Of a stretch of DNA of 10,064 nt, positions 1 to 5,355 are shown in pieces. Numbering within the stretch: position 1 is the stretch's first letter; each line of letters opens with the position of its first letter. A program made the translations under genes and the position numbers. The DNA is from DASZOC01 sp035550975 (GTDB taxonomy: Bacteria; Actinomycetota; CADDZG01; WHSQ01). The stretch is from NCBI GenBank assembly GCA_035550975.1, contig DASZOC010000083.1:1-10064 (forward strand). The letters are read 5' to 3'. The notes beneath the pieces are model-generated. The model did no database searches. It saw nothing but the letters and a program-made list of their open reading frames with translations, and was not told the origin of the DNA.

Positions 1-90
1 GTGCGCCGGGCCGGCGCCGGCGCGGGAGACATAGATCGGGCGCGGCGTCTGATCGAGTCTCTCAAGGCCCAGAAGACGGCGCTCATCTAG
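1..90 (+). CDS. C-terminal end of an unidentified protein (partial)
   Basis: The frame starting at position 1 stays open and ends at a TAG at 88-90, six bases before the ATG of the next gene. It encodes 29 residues, Ala/Gly/Arg-rich at first and then a likely amphipathic helix ending KAQKTALI. The spacing to the next gene suggests co-transcription with it. The GTG at position 1 is as likely to be an internal codon as a start. Too little is present to assign a family, and the call rests only on the open frame and its tight spacing. Confidence 0.4.
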   Translation: MRRAGAGAGDIDRARRLIESLKAQKTALI

Positions 91-96
91 CCTGGC

Positions 97-1158
97 ATGT
101 TCCGACGCACACGTTCTTGGTCCGTGCGAGGCGGCGACGCGGAATTCGTTCGTGAGCGCCTCGCGACGGCAGCGGTGTTCGCCGGCGCGCCGGAGGACGC
201 TGTGGCGAGGCTTGCGGCGCTAGCCGATGTCGTGACCGTTCGGTCCGGCACGGATCTGGTCCGGGAAGGCCGGATCCCGACCCATCTCTACGTCATCACT
301 TCCGGCATCTTCGACGTCTTCTCGACCGGCGAGTCCTCCGGCCAGGTGGTGAAGGTGGCGAGCCTCCAGGCAGGTGACCATTTCGGCGAGATCGGCATCA
401 TCGAAGGGATGCCGAGCACGGCTTCGGTCAGGGCCGCGGGTGAAGCCGTGGCGATCCGTATACCTGCGCGCGACTTCCTCGATGTGGTGCGGGAAGCACC
501 CGAGTTAGCACGGTCGGTGCGAATGAGGGCCGCGCGCAAGCTCGCTCATACGCACCCTTCGTACGCCCCCGGCGTCACCGAGGTGGTCCTGACAGAGGCC
601 GGTGACGCGTTCGGCTCTGCCATGTCGCTCCGGTCCCTCGACGAGCTGTTGCGTTCCATCACTGCCACCGCGGTGAACCTGTTCCGTGCCGCCTCGTGTT
701 CGATCGCGCTCGTCGACGAGGCTACGGGCGAGCTGGTCTTTCGCGCGGCGACCGGGGCGGGGGCCGAAAAGGTCATGGGTGCCAGGATCGCCGCGGGGGA
801 GGGCATAGCCGGCGCGGTGCTCGCGTCGGGCGTACCCGTCGTCGTGACCGATGTCGACCGCGATGCGCGGTTCGCCGGAGCGTTCGCGGCGTCGACCGGT
901 TTCAAACCGACGGCCATCGTCGCGCGGCCCCTGGACGTGCAGGGCACGATCGTCGGCGTGATCGAGGTGCTCGACCCCGAGCGCGTCGACGAGCGGACCA
1001 CGACCCTTCTGGGGCTCTTCTCGAACCAGGCGGCGCTCGCGATCCAAACCGGCCGGGCATTGCAGGAGCTCGTGGACGCTCTCGCTGGATGGAACTCGAT
1101 GTCTGGAGCGGAGAAGCGGGCGGCGATCGCCCGGATCAGAGGCCTGCTCGGCGCCTGA
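97..1158 (+). CDS. Cyclic nucleotide-binding-fold and GAF domain protein
   Basis: A 353-residue probable cytosolic sensor or signalling adaptor. Residues about 23-145 form a CAP_ED/cNMP-binding beta-roll, with the phosphate-binding-cassette region at 96-113 (FGEIGIIEGMPSTASVRA). Residues about 175-325 look like a GAF domain, with the typical GEGIAGAVLASGVPVVVTDV stretch at 234-253. There is no DNA-binding helix-turn-helix, no transmembrane segment and no recognisable catalytic domain, so the output is unclear; it may act through a partner. The cassette has Ser where cNMP-binding members usually have Arg (PST instead of PRS/PRT), so canonical cAMP binding is doubtful. The ATG lies six bases after the previous stop with no clear Shine-Dalgarno. 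The last 23 bases overlap the convergent Crp/Fnr gene. The domain calls are firm; the role is inferred. Confidence 0.85.
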   Translation: MFRRTRSWSVRGGDAEFVRERLATAAVFAGAPEDAVARLAALADVVTVRSGTDLVREGRIPTHLYVITSGIFDVFSTGESSGQVVKVASLQAGDHFGEIGIIEGMPSTASVRAAGEAVAIRIPARDFLDVVREAPELARSVRMRAARKLAHTHPSYAPGVTEVVLTEAGDAFGSAMSLRSLDELLRSITATAVNLFRAASCSIALVDEATGELVFRAATGAGAEKVMGARIAAGEGIAGAVLASGVPVVVTDVDRDARFAGAFAASTGFKPTAIVARPLDVQGTIVGVIEVLDPERVDERTTTLLGLFSNQAALAIQTGRALQELVDALAGWNSMSGAEKRAAIARIRGLLGA

Positions 1159-1825
1159 GCAACTCGACCTGCTTGACGATCATCTTGCGCCCTTCGACAT
1201 CGAGATAGCCGCGCCGCTCGAACGACCGCAGTATCTGGTTGACACTCTGCCGTGACCCCCCGACCATCGACGCGAGGTCGGTCTGCGTCAACTGCAGGTC
1301 GAGCTCGATCCCCTGCGGAGATTGGATGCCTCGTTCATCGGCCATCCCGACGAGGAGCTTCGCCACTCGACCGTGCAGGTCGAGGAACACGAGGTCGGCC
1401 GCCGTCTCCGTCAGTCGCCGTAGAGCCGTCCCCATCGTCCGCAATAGAGCCTCCGCTAGCTGCGGGTTCTCGTTCAGGATCGCGAAGAAGGTGTCGCGTC
1501 CGAGCTCGATCACTCTCGTCGTCTCTACCGCCTCGGCCGACGCAGAGCGGGGACCTCCATCCAGCAACGACAGCTCGCCGAACATGTCGGGAGGACGCAG
1601 CGTCACCAATGTCATCGCGTCTCCCTGATCAGAGGTCACGAAGACCTTCACGAGTCCCTCGACCATCACGAACAAGGACGCCGCGAGATCACCCTCGTGG
1701 AAGATCAATTGACCCTTCGAATACGTGCGGGTGCGCGCCCGATCCGAGATCCTTCGCACGGCGGGCTCGTCGAGGCCGCCGAACAACTCGGTCTTGCTAA
1801 GGAGGGTTCCCGCTTCCGTCGTCAT
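1136..1825 (-). CDS. Crp/Fnr family transcriptional regulator
   Basis: A 229-residue protein of the usual length for the family. Residues about 14-130 are the cNMP-binding beta-roll, with a canonical phosphate-binding cassette at 82-99 (FGELSLLDGGPRSASAEA) that keeps the Glu and the Arg-Ser pair. Residues about 125-150 are the long dimerisation helix. Residues about 150-225 are the HTH_Crp winged helix, with the core LTQTDLASMVGGSRQSVNQI at 179-198 and the wing following EGRKMIVKQ. There is no N-terminal cysteine cluster, so it is Crp-like rather than an Fe-S FNR. It should bind cAMP or a related nucleotide and act at palindromic promoter sites. Translation starts at ATG behind a GGCGGAG. It converges on the cNMP/GAF gene, overlapping it by 23 bp. 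Family assignment is firm; ligand and regulon are unknown. Confidence 0.92.
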   Translation of the reverse strand: MTTEAGTLLSKTELFGGLDEPAVRRISDRARTRTYSKGQLIFHEGDLAASLFVMVEGLVKVFVTSDQGDAMTLVTLRPPDMFGELSLLDGGPRSASAEAVETTRVIELGRDTFFAILNENPQLAEALLRTMGTALRRLTETAADLVFLDLHGRVAKLLVGMADERGIQSPQGIELDLQLTQTDLASMVGGSRQSVNQILRSFERRGYLDVEGRKMIVKQVELLRRRAGL

Positions 1826-1879
1826 GTTCTCCGCCGCCTACACCGTCGCCCAGCCGAACAAGGGTAGCCGGACATGCAG

Positions 1880-1909
1880 AAAGGCCGGAGCCTGGGAACT
1901 CCGGCCTTT
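1880..1909 (-). terminator. Rho-independent-type hairpin after the lipoprotein gene
   Basis: A perfect 11-bp stem (AAAGGCCGGAG / CTCCGGCCTTT) with an 8-nt loop begins 24 bases after the lipoprotein stop. On the minus strand the stem ends in TTT followed by CT, a short U-tract. It probably ends the lipoprotein transcript and insulates the Crp/Fnr gene, which lies downstream on the same strand. Confidence 0.75.
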
Positions 1910-1932
1910 CCGTATGTAGCTGCGGCTGTTCG

Positions 1933-2655
1933 TTACTTCGGAGCGCCTTGCGCGGTGTTCGAAGCCTGGCTGCGGTTGCCCTCGGCGTCGAAAGCGACGA
2001 CGTAGTACCAGTACTGCTTGCCCTTCTCGACGGCAGAGTCGACGAAGCTCGTCTCGGCGAGCGTCGCGAGCTGCCCGAACGTCGTCCCGTCCTCGCTGCG
2101 CCAGATCTCGTAGCCCAGCAGGTTGTCGTTACCGGTGTCGATCGAGCGTTTCCAGCTGAGCGCCACGCGCCCCTTGCTGGAAGTAGCCGTCAGGCTCTTC
2201 GGCGTCGTGATGCGCTCGGAGCACGGGTTGGGCGGACCCCCGACCTCGACGAGGCACAGGCGGCCGTTGCCGACCTTCTGGCTGACCGGCTCCGGGTCGT
2301 AGGCCTGCGTTACCGGCTGGCCGTCGACCTTGTACGAGATGTCGATCTTCGAGTCGCCCTTGATGTCGAAGTCTCTGACGATCACCGCGTAGCAAGGGTC
2401 GCCGCAGTCGTCGTACTGAGCCACCTCGGGAGCGACGTCTGCCGTCACGTTGACGTCCACGCACACCGCGAGCTCCGTGATCGTCCCCGTCACCTTCTGC
2501 CCGAGGACTCCGATCCCTGGAACCCTCACCGGCGGGTTGACGCACTGGTTGATTGCCACATCTTCGAACGCGGCGTCACCGGGGTCTTCGCCGTCCGCTC
2601 CACACCCGGCGATGGTGAGAACCGCTACTGCCAGGACTCCTGTCAGCCTCTTCAA
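1933..2655 (-). CDS. Lipoprotein with C-terminal fibronectin type III domain
   Basis: A 240-residue exported lipoprotein, probably anchored on the outer face of the cytoplasmic membrane. Starting from TTG gives a short basic N-terminus (KR), a hydrophobic stretch and a lipobox I15-A16-G17-C18, so Cys18 is the predicted lipidation site. The frame is open 29 codons further upstream, but those residues are polar and would spoil the signal peptide. Residues about 25-149 form a domain I do not recognise, with six cysteines that could make disulfides. Residues about 150-240 are a fibronectin type III domain (SLTATSSKGRVALSWKRS at 154-171, GYEIWRS at 181-187, YWYYVVAFDAEGNRS at 215-229). Such domains usually mediate binding to proteins or polysaccharides. 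The gene is monocistronic, between a long leader and a strong terminator. The architecture is well supported; the ligand is unknown. Confidence 0.85.
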   Translation of the reverse strand: MKRLTGVLAVAVLTIAGCGADGEDPGDAAFEDVAINQCVNPPVRVPGIGVLGQKVTGTITELAVCVDVNVTADVAPEVAQYDDCGDPCYAVIVRDFDIKGDSKIDISYKVDGQPVTQAYDPEPVSQKVGNGRLCLVEVGGPPNPCSERITTPKSLTATSSKGRVALSWKRSIDTGNDNLLGYEIWRSEDGTTFGQLATLAETSFVDSAVEKGKQYWYYVVAFDAEGNRSQASNTAQGAPK

Positions 2656-2663
2656 CTCACTGC

Positions 2664-2670
2664 CCTCCTT
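2664..2670 (-). promoter_or_regulatory. Shine-Dalgarno that fixes the lipoprotein TTG start
   Basis: On the minus strand AAGGAGG lies 8 bases before the TTG at 2655-2653. It is near-perfect anti-16S complementarity at ideal spacing. It supports the TTG start over the in-frame ATG further upstream at 2742, which gives no signal peptide at its N-terminus. Confidence 0.8.
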
Positions 2671-2742
2671 GTCTCCAGCCGCTGCCGTATCTCGGCAGTT
2701 CAGATCCTGGCGGGATCGACCCACGGAGTCAGTCGCGTGCAC

Positions 2743-2757
2743 GACACCTGGGGTGTC
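2743..2757. repeat. Short inverted repeat upstream of the lipoprotein gene (possible operator)
   Basis: GACACC-TGG-GGTGTC is a perfect 6-bp inverted repeat with a 3-nt centre, about 90 bp upstream of the lipoprotein start. The size and symmetry suit a dimeric repressor site. It is not a Crp consensus (TGTGA-N6-TCACA). It could also be chance or an RNA hairpin. Confidence 0.3.
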
Positions 2758-2881
2758 TAGTGCGCGACAGTCGTCGTGGCGGGCTCAGATGGGCACAGCA
2801 GGGGCGAGCTACGCGTTCCTGCTGGCAATCGTCCGGTCGCAGGGCTCGCACGGCCACGCCGAGCAGGTCTCATCGAGACGC

Positions 2882-2909
2882 GGAGAGGCCCCCTTGCGGG
2901 GGCCTCTCC
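2882..2909. terminator. Strong hairpin, probable terminator
   Basis: A perfect 12-bp stem (GGAGAGGCCCCC / GGGGGCCTCTCC) with a TTGC loop. It lies 53 bases beyond the stop of the GlsB/YeaQ-like gene, whose transcript it most likely ends. The T-run is weak on both sides (only TTAGT on the plus side), so direction is uncertain. A plus-strand transcript from the intergenic region could also end here. Confidence 0.6.
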
Positions 2910-2962
2910 TTAGTAGCCTCGGGCGGTCGCGGGTCCGGCCAAGGCTGGGCAGATCTTCTTAG

Positions 2963-3229
2963 CTAGAGCGTCGTACCTCCACGCCCGTAGGTCATCTTGC
3001 GGTAGACGAAGAGCAGGGCCATGGCCACGAGGACCGAACCGATCCAGGCGACGCCGCCGCTGTCGTTGAGGCTGAACACCACCGTGAACAGATACCCGCC
3101 GACGATCGCGCCGACGATCCCTACGAGGATCGTCCCGAGGATGCCGATCGGGTCGGGGCCCGGCATCAGCAGACGAGCGATTACTCCCACTACCAGTCCT
3201 ATGAGTAGAAAGACCAGGAACTCCGCCAC
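2963..3229 (-). CDS. GlsB/YeaQ/YmgE family small membrane protein (transglycosylase-associated)
   Basis: An 88-residue integral membrane protein with three predicted membrane segments at about 3-22, 28-52 and 59-77. Between the first two runs the family signature PGPDPIGILGTILVGIVGAI (23-42) followed by VGG, rich in Gly. The family is named after an old link to transglycosylases, but its molecular role is not settled; members are often general-stress-induced envelope proteins. Translation starts at GTG, 4 bases after AAGGAGG. A SigB/SigF-like promoter at 3270-3297 fits stress induction. It lies on the same strand as, and 81 bp from, the metallophosphoesterase but appears to have its own promoter. 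Family assignment is firm; function is not. Confidence 0.9.
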   Translation of the reverse strand: MAEFLVFLLIGLVVGVIARLLMPGPDPIGILGTILVGIVGAIVGGYLFTVVFSLNDSGGVAWIGSVLVAMALLFVYRKMTYGRGGTTL

Positions 3230-3233
3230 GAGG

Positions 3234-3240
3234 CCTCCTT
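3234..3240 (-). promoter_or_regulatory. Shine-Dalgarno for the GlsB/YeaQ-like gene, inside a palindrome
   Basis: AAGGAGG on minus lies 4 bases before the GTG start. Its 3' part belongs to the self-complementary octamer GAGGCCTC (3230-3237). The same GGAGGCCTCGTG stretch precedes the dCMP deaminase start at 4807-4817. Confidence 0.75.
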
Positions 3241-3261
3241 TTTCGTCCGTTTTTCGTTCCG
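3239..3261 (-). repeat. Tandem repeat in the 5' leader of the GlsB/YeaQ-like gene
   Basis: Two adjacent near-identical units on minus, CGGAACGAAAAA (3261-3250) and CGGACGAAAAA (3249-3239), differ by one base insertion. The A-rich stretch leads directly into the Shine-Dalgarno, so it may simply be an unstructured translation enhancer. Confidence 0.5.
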
Positions 3262-3269
3262 ACGGGGTT

Positions 3270-3297
3270 CTACCCGGCCTTCCCCGCCTTGAAACCC
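3270..3297 (-). promoter_or_regulatory. SigB/SigF-type stress promoter for the GlsB/YeaQ-like gene
   Basis: On the minus strand GGGTTT (3297-3292) is followed by a 16-nt spacer and GGGTAG (3275-3270). This matches GGTTT-N15-17-GGGTA, the pattern recognised by SigB/SigF-group sigma factors of actinobacteria and related to the Bacillus SigB promoter. The predicted start near 3263 gives a leader of about 34 nt before the GTG at 3229. The match, the spacing and the stress-linked downstream gene all agree. Confidence 0.65.
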
Positions 3298-3310
3298 ACC
3301 GTATTCGCGC

Positions 3311-4687
3311 TTATACGGAGCGCGTTCGCGCGGTCGATCTGCCGCCCCAGGGGCGGGTCCAGACGAAGCCCCGCTCCTCCGGCGACCCGAGCCCGTAGCG
3401 GCGGTGGATCTCGCCCGCGGCCTCGTACGCGGCGCGCAACAGGTCCTCGTCGGAGAGTTGGACGAAGCGATACGCGTAACCGTTCTCGGATACGTCGACG
3501 AGGCCGTAGCCGAAGGGGTAGTCCCGCGCCGTCGCTACCTCGTGGGCGGGCACGCTGGCGTAGTTGCGGGTCCGGGCGTTGCGGTGCGTGTGGCCGGCGA
3601 AGACCCCCCATACGTTGCCCGAGTCGACGGTCGCGTGGAGGCGTCCCGAGTCTTCGTCCCGCAGCCCGAACAGGATCGGAGGGAACCCGGTGAAAGGTTG
3701 CGGAGGGTGGTGGAGGAAGACGAACGCGGGAGGCGTGCCCGGAGCCGCGACCTCGGCCAGGATGTCGTGCTGCGGCACCGATAGCTCCCCCCGGACGATC
3801 GCGCCGCCGGGGCCGTCGACGAACTCTCCCGTCACGAGGTTGTAGGCGGAATACGGCGACGCCGCGTGCATGACCGAGTCCAGCACCGCGAAGCGGAAGC
3901 CGTTGTGCTCGAGGATGACGCCGTCGGGCTGCCTGCCGAACGACTTCCGGTAGTACTCCCGCCCCGACAGCCGCGCCTCGCCCAGCGAGTACACGTCGTG
4001 GTTGCCCATCATGGTGACGACCGGCATGTCCAGCTCGCCGAGTGCGACCATGGCCGCCTCGAACTCGTCCGCGTTCCCCTGGTCGGTGATGTCACCGAGC
4101 TGTATGACGAGCTCTGCGCCCGACCGGCTCAGGTCGGCGATCGCGGCCCGGGCCATGCGTTCGCCCCCGGCCGAGCCGAAGTGCAGGTCGGCGAGGATCC
4201 CGAAGCGGAACAGACGCTCGCCCGGAGGCTCCAGCGCGATCTCCTCGACCGGTTCGAAGGGCGGTGGGGGAGGAAGCTCGCTCGGGAACACGAGCTCGGC
4301 GCGTTCCTCGGCGCCGAGCTCTTGCAACCGTGAGCCGTTTGCGCCTAGGAAGTCGGCGCAATGGCCGTCGACCCAGTCGCCGAGCCGCGCCAGGAAGAAG
4401 TTGCCGAGCGCGACCTCGCCGGGGCGGCTTCCGCCGAGGTGCGTCATCCAGCGTGAGTGCGCCGGCACTAGATCCGGGTCGTTGCGCAGGCCGCTGCTCT
4501 TCAGGTGCGCATCGATCATCGCCGCCCGTTCTGCCGCCCGGGCGGCGGATCGTTCGTAGCTTCTCTCGGCTTCGGCCCAGCGGGCGTAGACGGCGCGCCT
4601 CGACGACTCGATGACCCAGGCGGACCTGAGCAGGTCGCGGACGACCTCGTCGGCGATGACCTGGTCGGGGTGCGGCGGGCGGGTCAC
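3311..4687 (-). CDS. Metallophosphoesterase (calcineurin-like) with an N-terminal extension
   Basis: A 458-residue protein from a GTG start. Residues about 160-410 carry the complete calcineurin-like dinuclear metal site: ADLH (D167, H169), GD (D199), GNHD (N229, H230), HHPP (H326) and GHTH (H366, H368). It should hydrolyse phosphomonoesters or phosphodiesters, possibly nucleotide-derived; the substrate is unknown. Residues 1-135 are a mostly helical region I do not recognise, rich in Arg/Ala/Glu, followed by a proline-rich linker (PPPPPF, 139-144). There is no signal peptide, so it is likely cytosolic. The frame is open to 4822, but that would overlap the divergent deaminase and its Shine-Dalgarno, and the extra 45 residues look non-coding; the GTG at 4687 is therefore chosen, although no Shine-Dalgarno precedes it. 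A leaderless start is possible. Confidence 0.85.
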   Translation of the reverse strand: MTRPPHPDQVIADEVVRDLLRSAWVIESSRRAVYARWAEAERSYERSAARAAERAAMIDAHLKSSGLRNDPDLVPAHSRWMTHLGGSRPGEVALGNFFLARLGDWVDGHCADFLGANGSRLQELGAEERAELVFPSELPPPPPFEPVEEIALEPPGERLFRFGILADLHFGSAGGERMARAAIADLSRSGAELVIQLGDITDQGNADEFEAAMVALGELDMPVVTMMGNHDVYSLGEARLSGREYYRKSFGRQPDGVILEHNGFRFAVLDSVMHAASPYSAYNLVTGEFVDGPGGAIVRGELSVPQHDILAEVAAPGTPPAFVFLHHPPQPFTGFPPILFGLRDEDSGRLHATVDSGNVWGVFAGHTHRNARTRNYASVPAHEVATARDYPFGYGLVDVSENGYAYRFVQLSDEDLLRAAYEAAGEIHRRYGLGSPEERGFVWTRPWGGRSTARTRSV

Positions 4688-4728
4688 GGTGCCGCACGAT
4701 ATCGGCCCGGCAAACTCGCTCGATAACC

Positions 4729-4757
4729 TTGCGCCCGGCGACTTCGACCCGTAGGTT
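4729..4757 (+). promoter_or_regulatory. Possible sigma-70-type promoter for the dCMP deaminase gene
   Basis: TTGCGC (4729-4734) and TAGGTT (4752-4757) are separated by exactly 17 nt, resembling -35 and -10 elements. They would start transcription near 4764, leaving a leader of about 50 nt before the GTG at 4815. The site sits in the 127-bp gap between the divergent phosphoesterase and deaminase genes. This rests on consensus alone. Confidence 0.4.
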
Positions 4758-4814
4758 CCAGGGACTTCCCCGCAGACGTTCGCCTTAGCGCGCCGTATCG
4801 AAGGGGGAGGCCTC

Positions 4815-5288
4815 GTGAGCATCGCTCACCGAATCAGCGACCTGCAGCGCACCACCGACTGGGACGAGTACTTCCTGAACATCGCCCGGGAGACCGCACG
4901 GCGCTCCAACTGCGTTCGCCGCCAGCACGGTGCCGTGATCGTGCACAAGCGGCGTATCTGCTCGACCGGCTACAACGGCGCGCCGTCGGGGCATCCCCAC
5001 TGCGACGAGGGAGCCTGTCCGCGGGCGCAGTCCGAGGCGTCCAGCGGGTGGGGTCACGACAACTGCATCGCGATCCACGCGGAGGCGAACGCGATCCTGT
5101 ATTCGTCACCGGAGGAGCGCGAGGGGGCGAGCATCTACATCACCGGCGCCCCGTGCTTCACGTGCGCGAAGCTGATCGCGAACTCGGGCATCACCGAGGT
5201 GGTCGCAACGGGCGCGCCCTACGAGGGCTGGGACTACGTGCGGAACTTCCTGTTGACCTGCGACGTCCGCGTGCGTCTCGTCGACTGA
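4815..5288 (+). CDS. dCMP deaminase family protein (cytidine/deoxycytidylate deaminase)
   Basis: A 157-residue cytosolic zinc enzyme, of normal length for the family. It is expected to deaminate dCMP to dUMP, feeding thymidylate synthesis. The catalytic HAEANAIL motif (H88, E90) and PCFTC (C114, C117) give the zinc ligands and the proton-shuttling Glu. GYNGAPSG at 52-59 and CDEGACPR at 63-70 are typical of the dCMP deaminase/ComEB branch rather than of free-cytidine deaminases or tRNA adenosine deaminases. The start is GTG, 4 bases after GGGGGAGG. It is divergent from the metallophosphoesterase and ends 16 bases before a perfect hairpin. Allosteric control by dCTP/dTTP is known for some members but cannot be read here. 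Confidence is high for the family and moderate for dCMP as the substrate. Confidence 0.9.
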   Translation: MSIAHRISDLQRTTDWDEYFLNIARETARRSNCVRRQHGAVIVHKRRICSTGYNGAPSGHPHCDEGACPRAQSEASSGWGHDNCIAIHAEANAILYSSPEEREGASIYITGAPCFTCAKLIANSGITEVVATGAPYEGWDYVRNFLLTCDVRVRLVD

Positions 5289-5304
5289 CCGACCGAGGAC
5301 GCGA

Positions 5305-5331
5305 AGACGCCGGCCCTCAGGGCCGGCGTCT
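5305..5331. terminator. Bidirectional hairpin terminator between convergent genes
   Basis: A perfect 12-bp stem (AGACGCCGGCCC / GGGCCGGCGTCT) with a TCA loop. It starts 16 bases after the deaminase stop and lies 24 bases past the stop of the convergent secreted-protein gene. There is no long T-run on either side, as is common in high-GC bacteria. Its place between two converging genes supports a shared terminator. Confidence 0.75.
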
Positions 5332-5355
5332 ATGGAACTGCGTTATAGGTTGGGA

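Larger units (their letters stand above)
2656..2962. other. 307-bp intergenic region with hairpins, no supported gene
   Basis: No convincing protein is encoded here. The open frames are Arg/Ser-rich, lack Shine-Dalgarno sequences and look like out-of-frame GC-rich sequence. The lipoprotein side (read on minus) holds GATCC-5nt-GGATC and then CTGCCG-AGATA-CGGCAG just before the Shine-Dalgarno. A GACACC-3nt-GGTGTC inverted repeat lies at 2743-2757. The middle has CAGCAGG (2796-2802) pairing with CCTGCTG (2818-2824). The far end has a 12-bp terminator-like stem at 2882-2909. No tRNA T-loop and no known riboswitch core was recognised. Confidence 0.6.

Noticed and set aside
2656..2760. Known riboswitch (cyclic-di-GMP, cobalamin or similar) before the lipoprotein
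   Set aside because: The CTGCCG-AGATA-CGGCAG stem recalled part of GEMM, but the GGGCAAACC and CGCAAAGCC core elements are absent, and no other conserved core was found.
2760..2966. 68-residue plus-strand open frame in the intergenic region
   Set aside because: Composition is Arg/Ser/Gly/Trp-rich, there is no Shine-Dalgarno, and it reads through the terminator-like hairpin.
4251..4262. GGTTCGAAGG resembling a tRNA T-loop
   Set aside because: No acceptor, D-arm or anticodon arm can be built around it, and it lies inside the phosphoesterase coding sequence.
4688..4822. Upstream extension of the metallophosphoesterase to 4822
   Set aside because: It would overlap the divergent deaminase start and Shine-Dalgarno, and the residues look non-coding (PPPSIRRAKAN).
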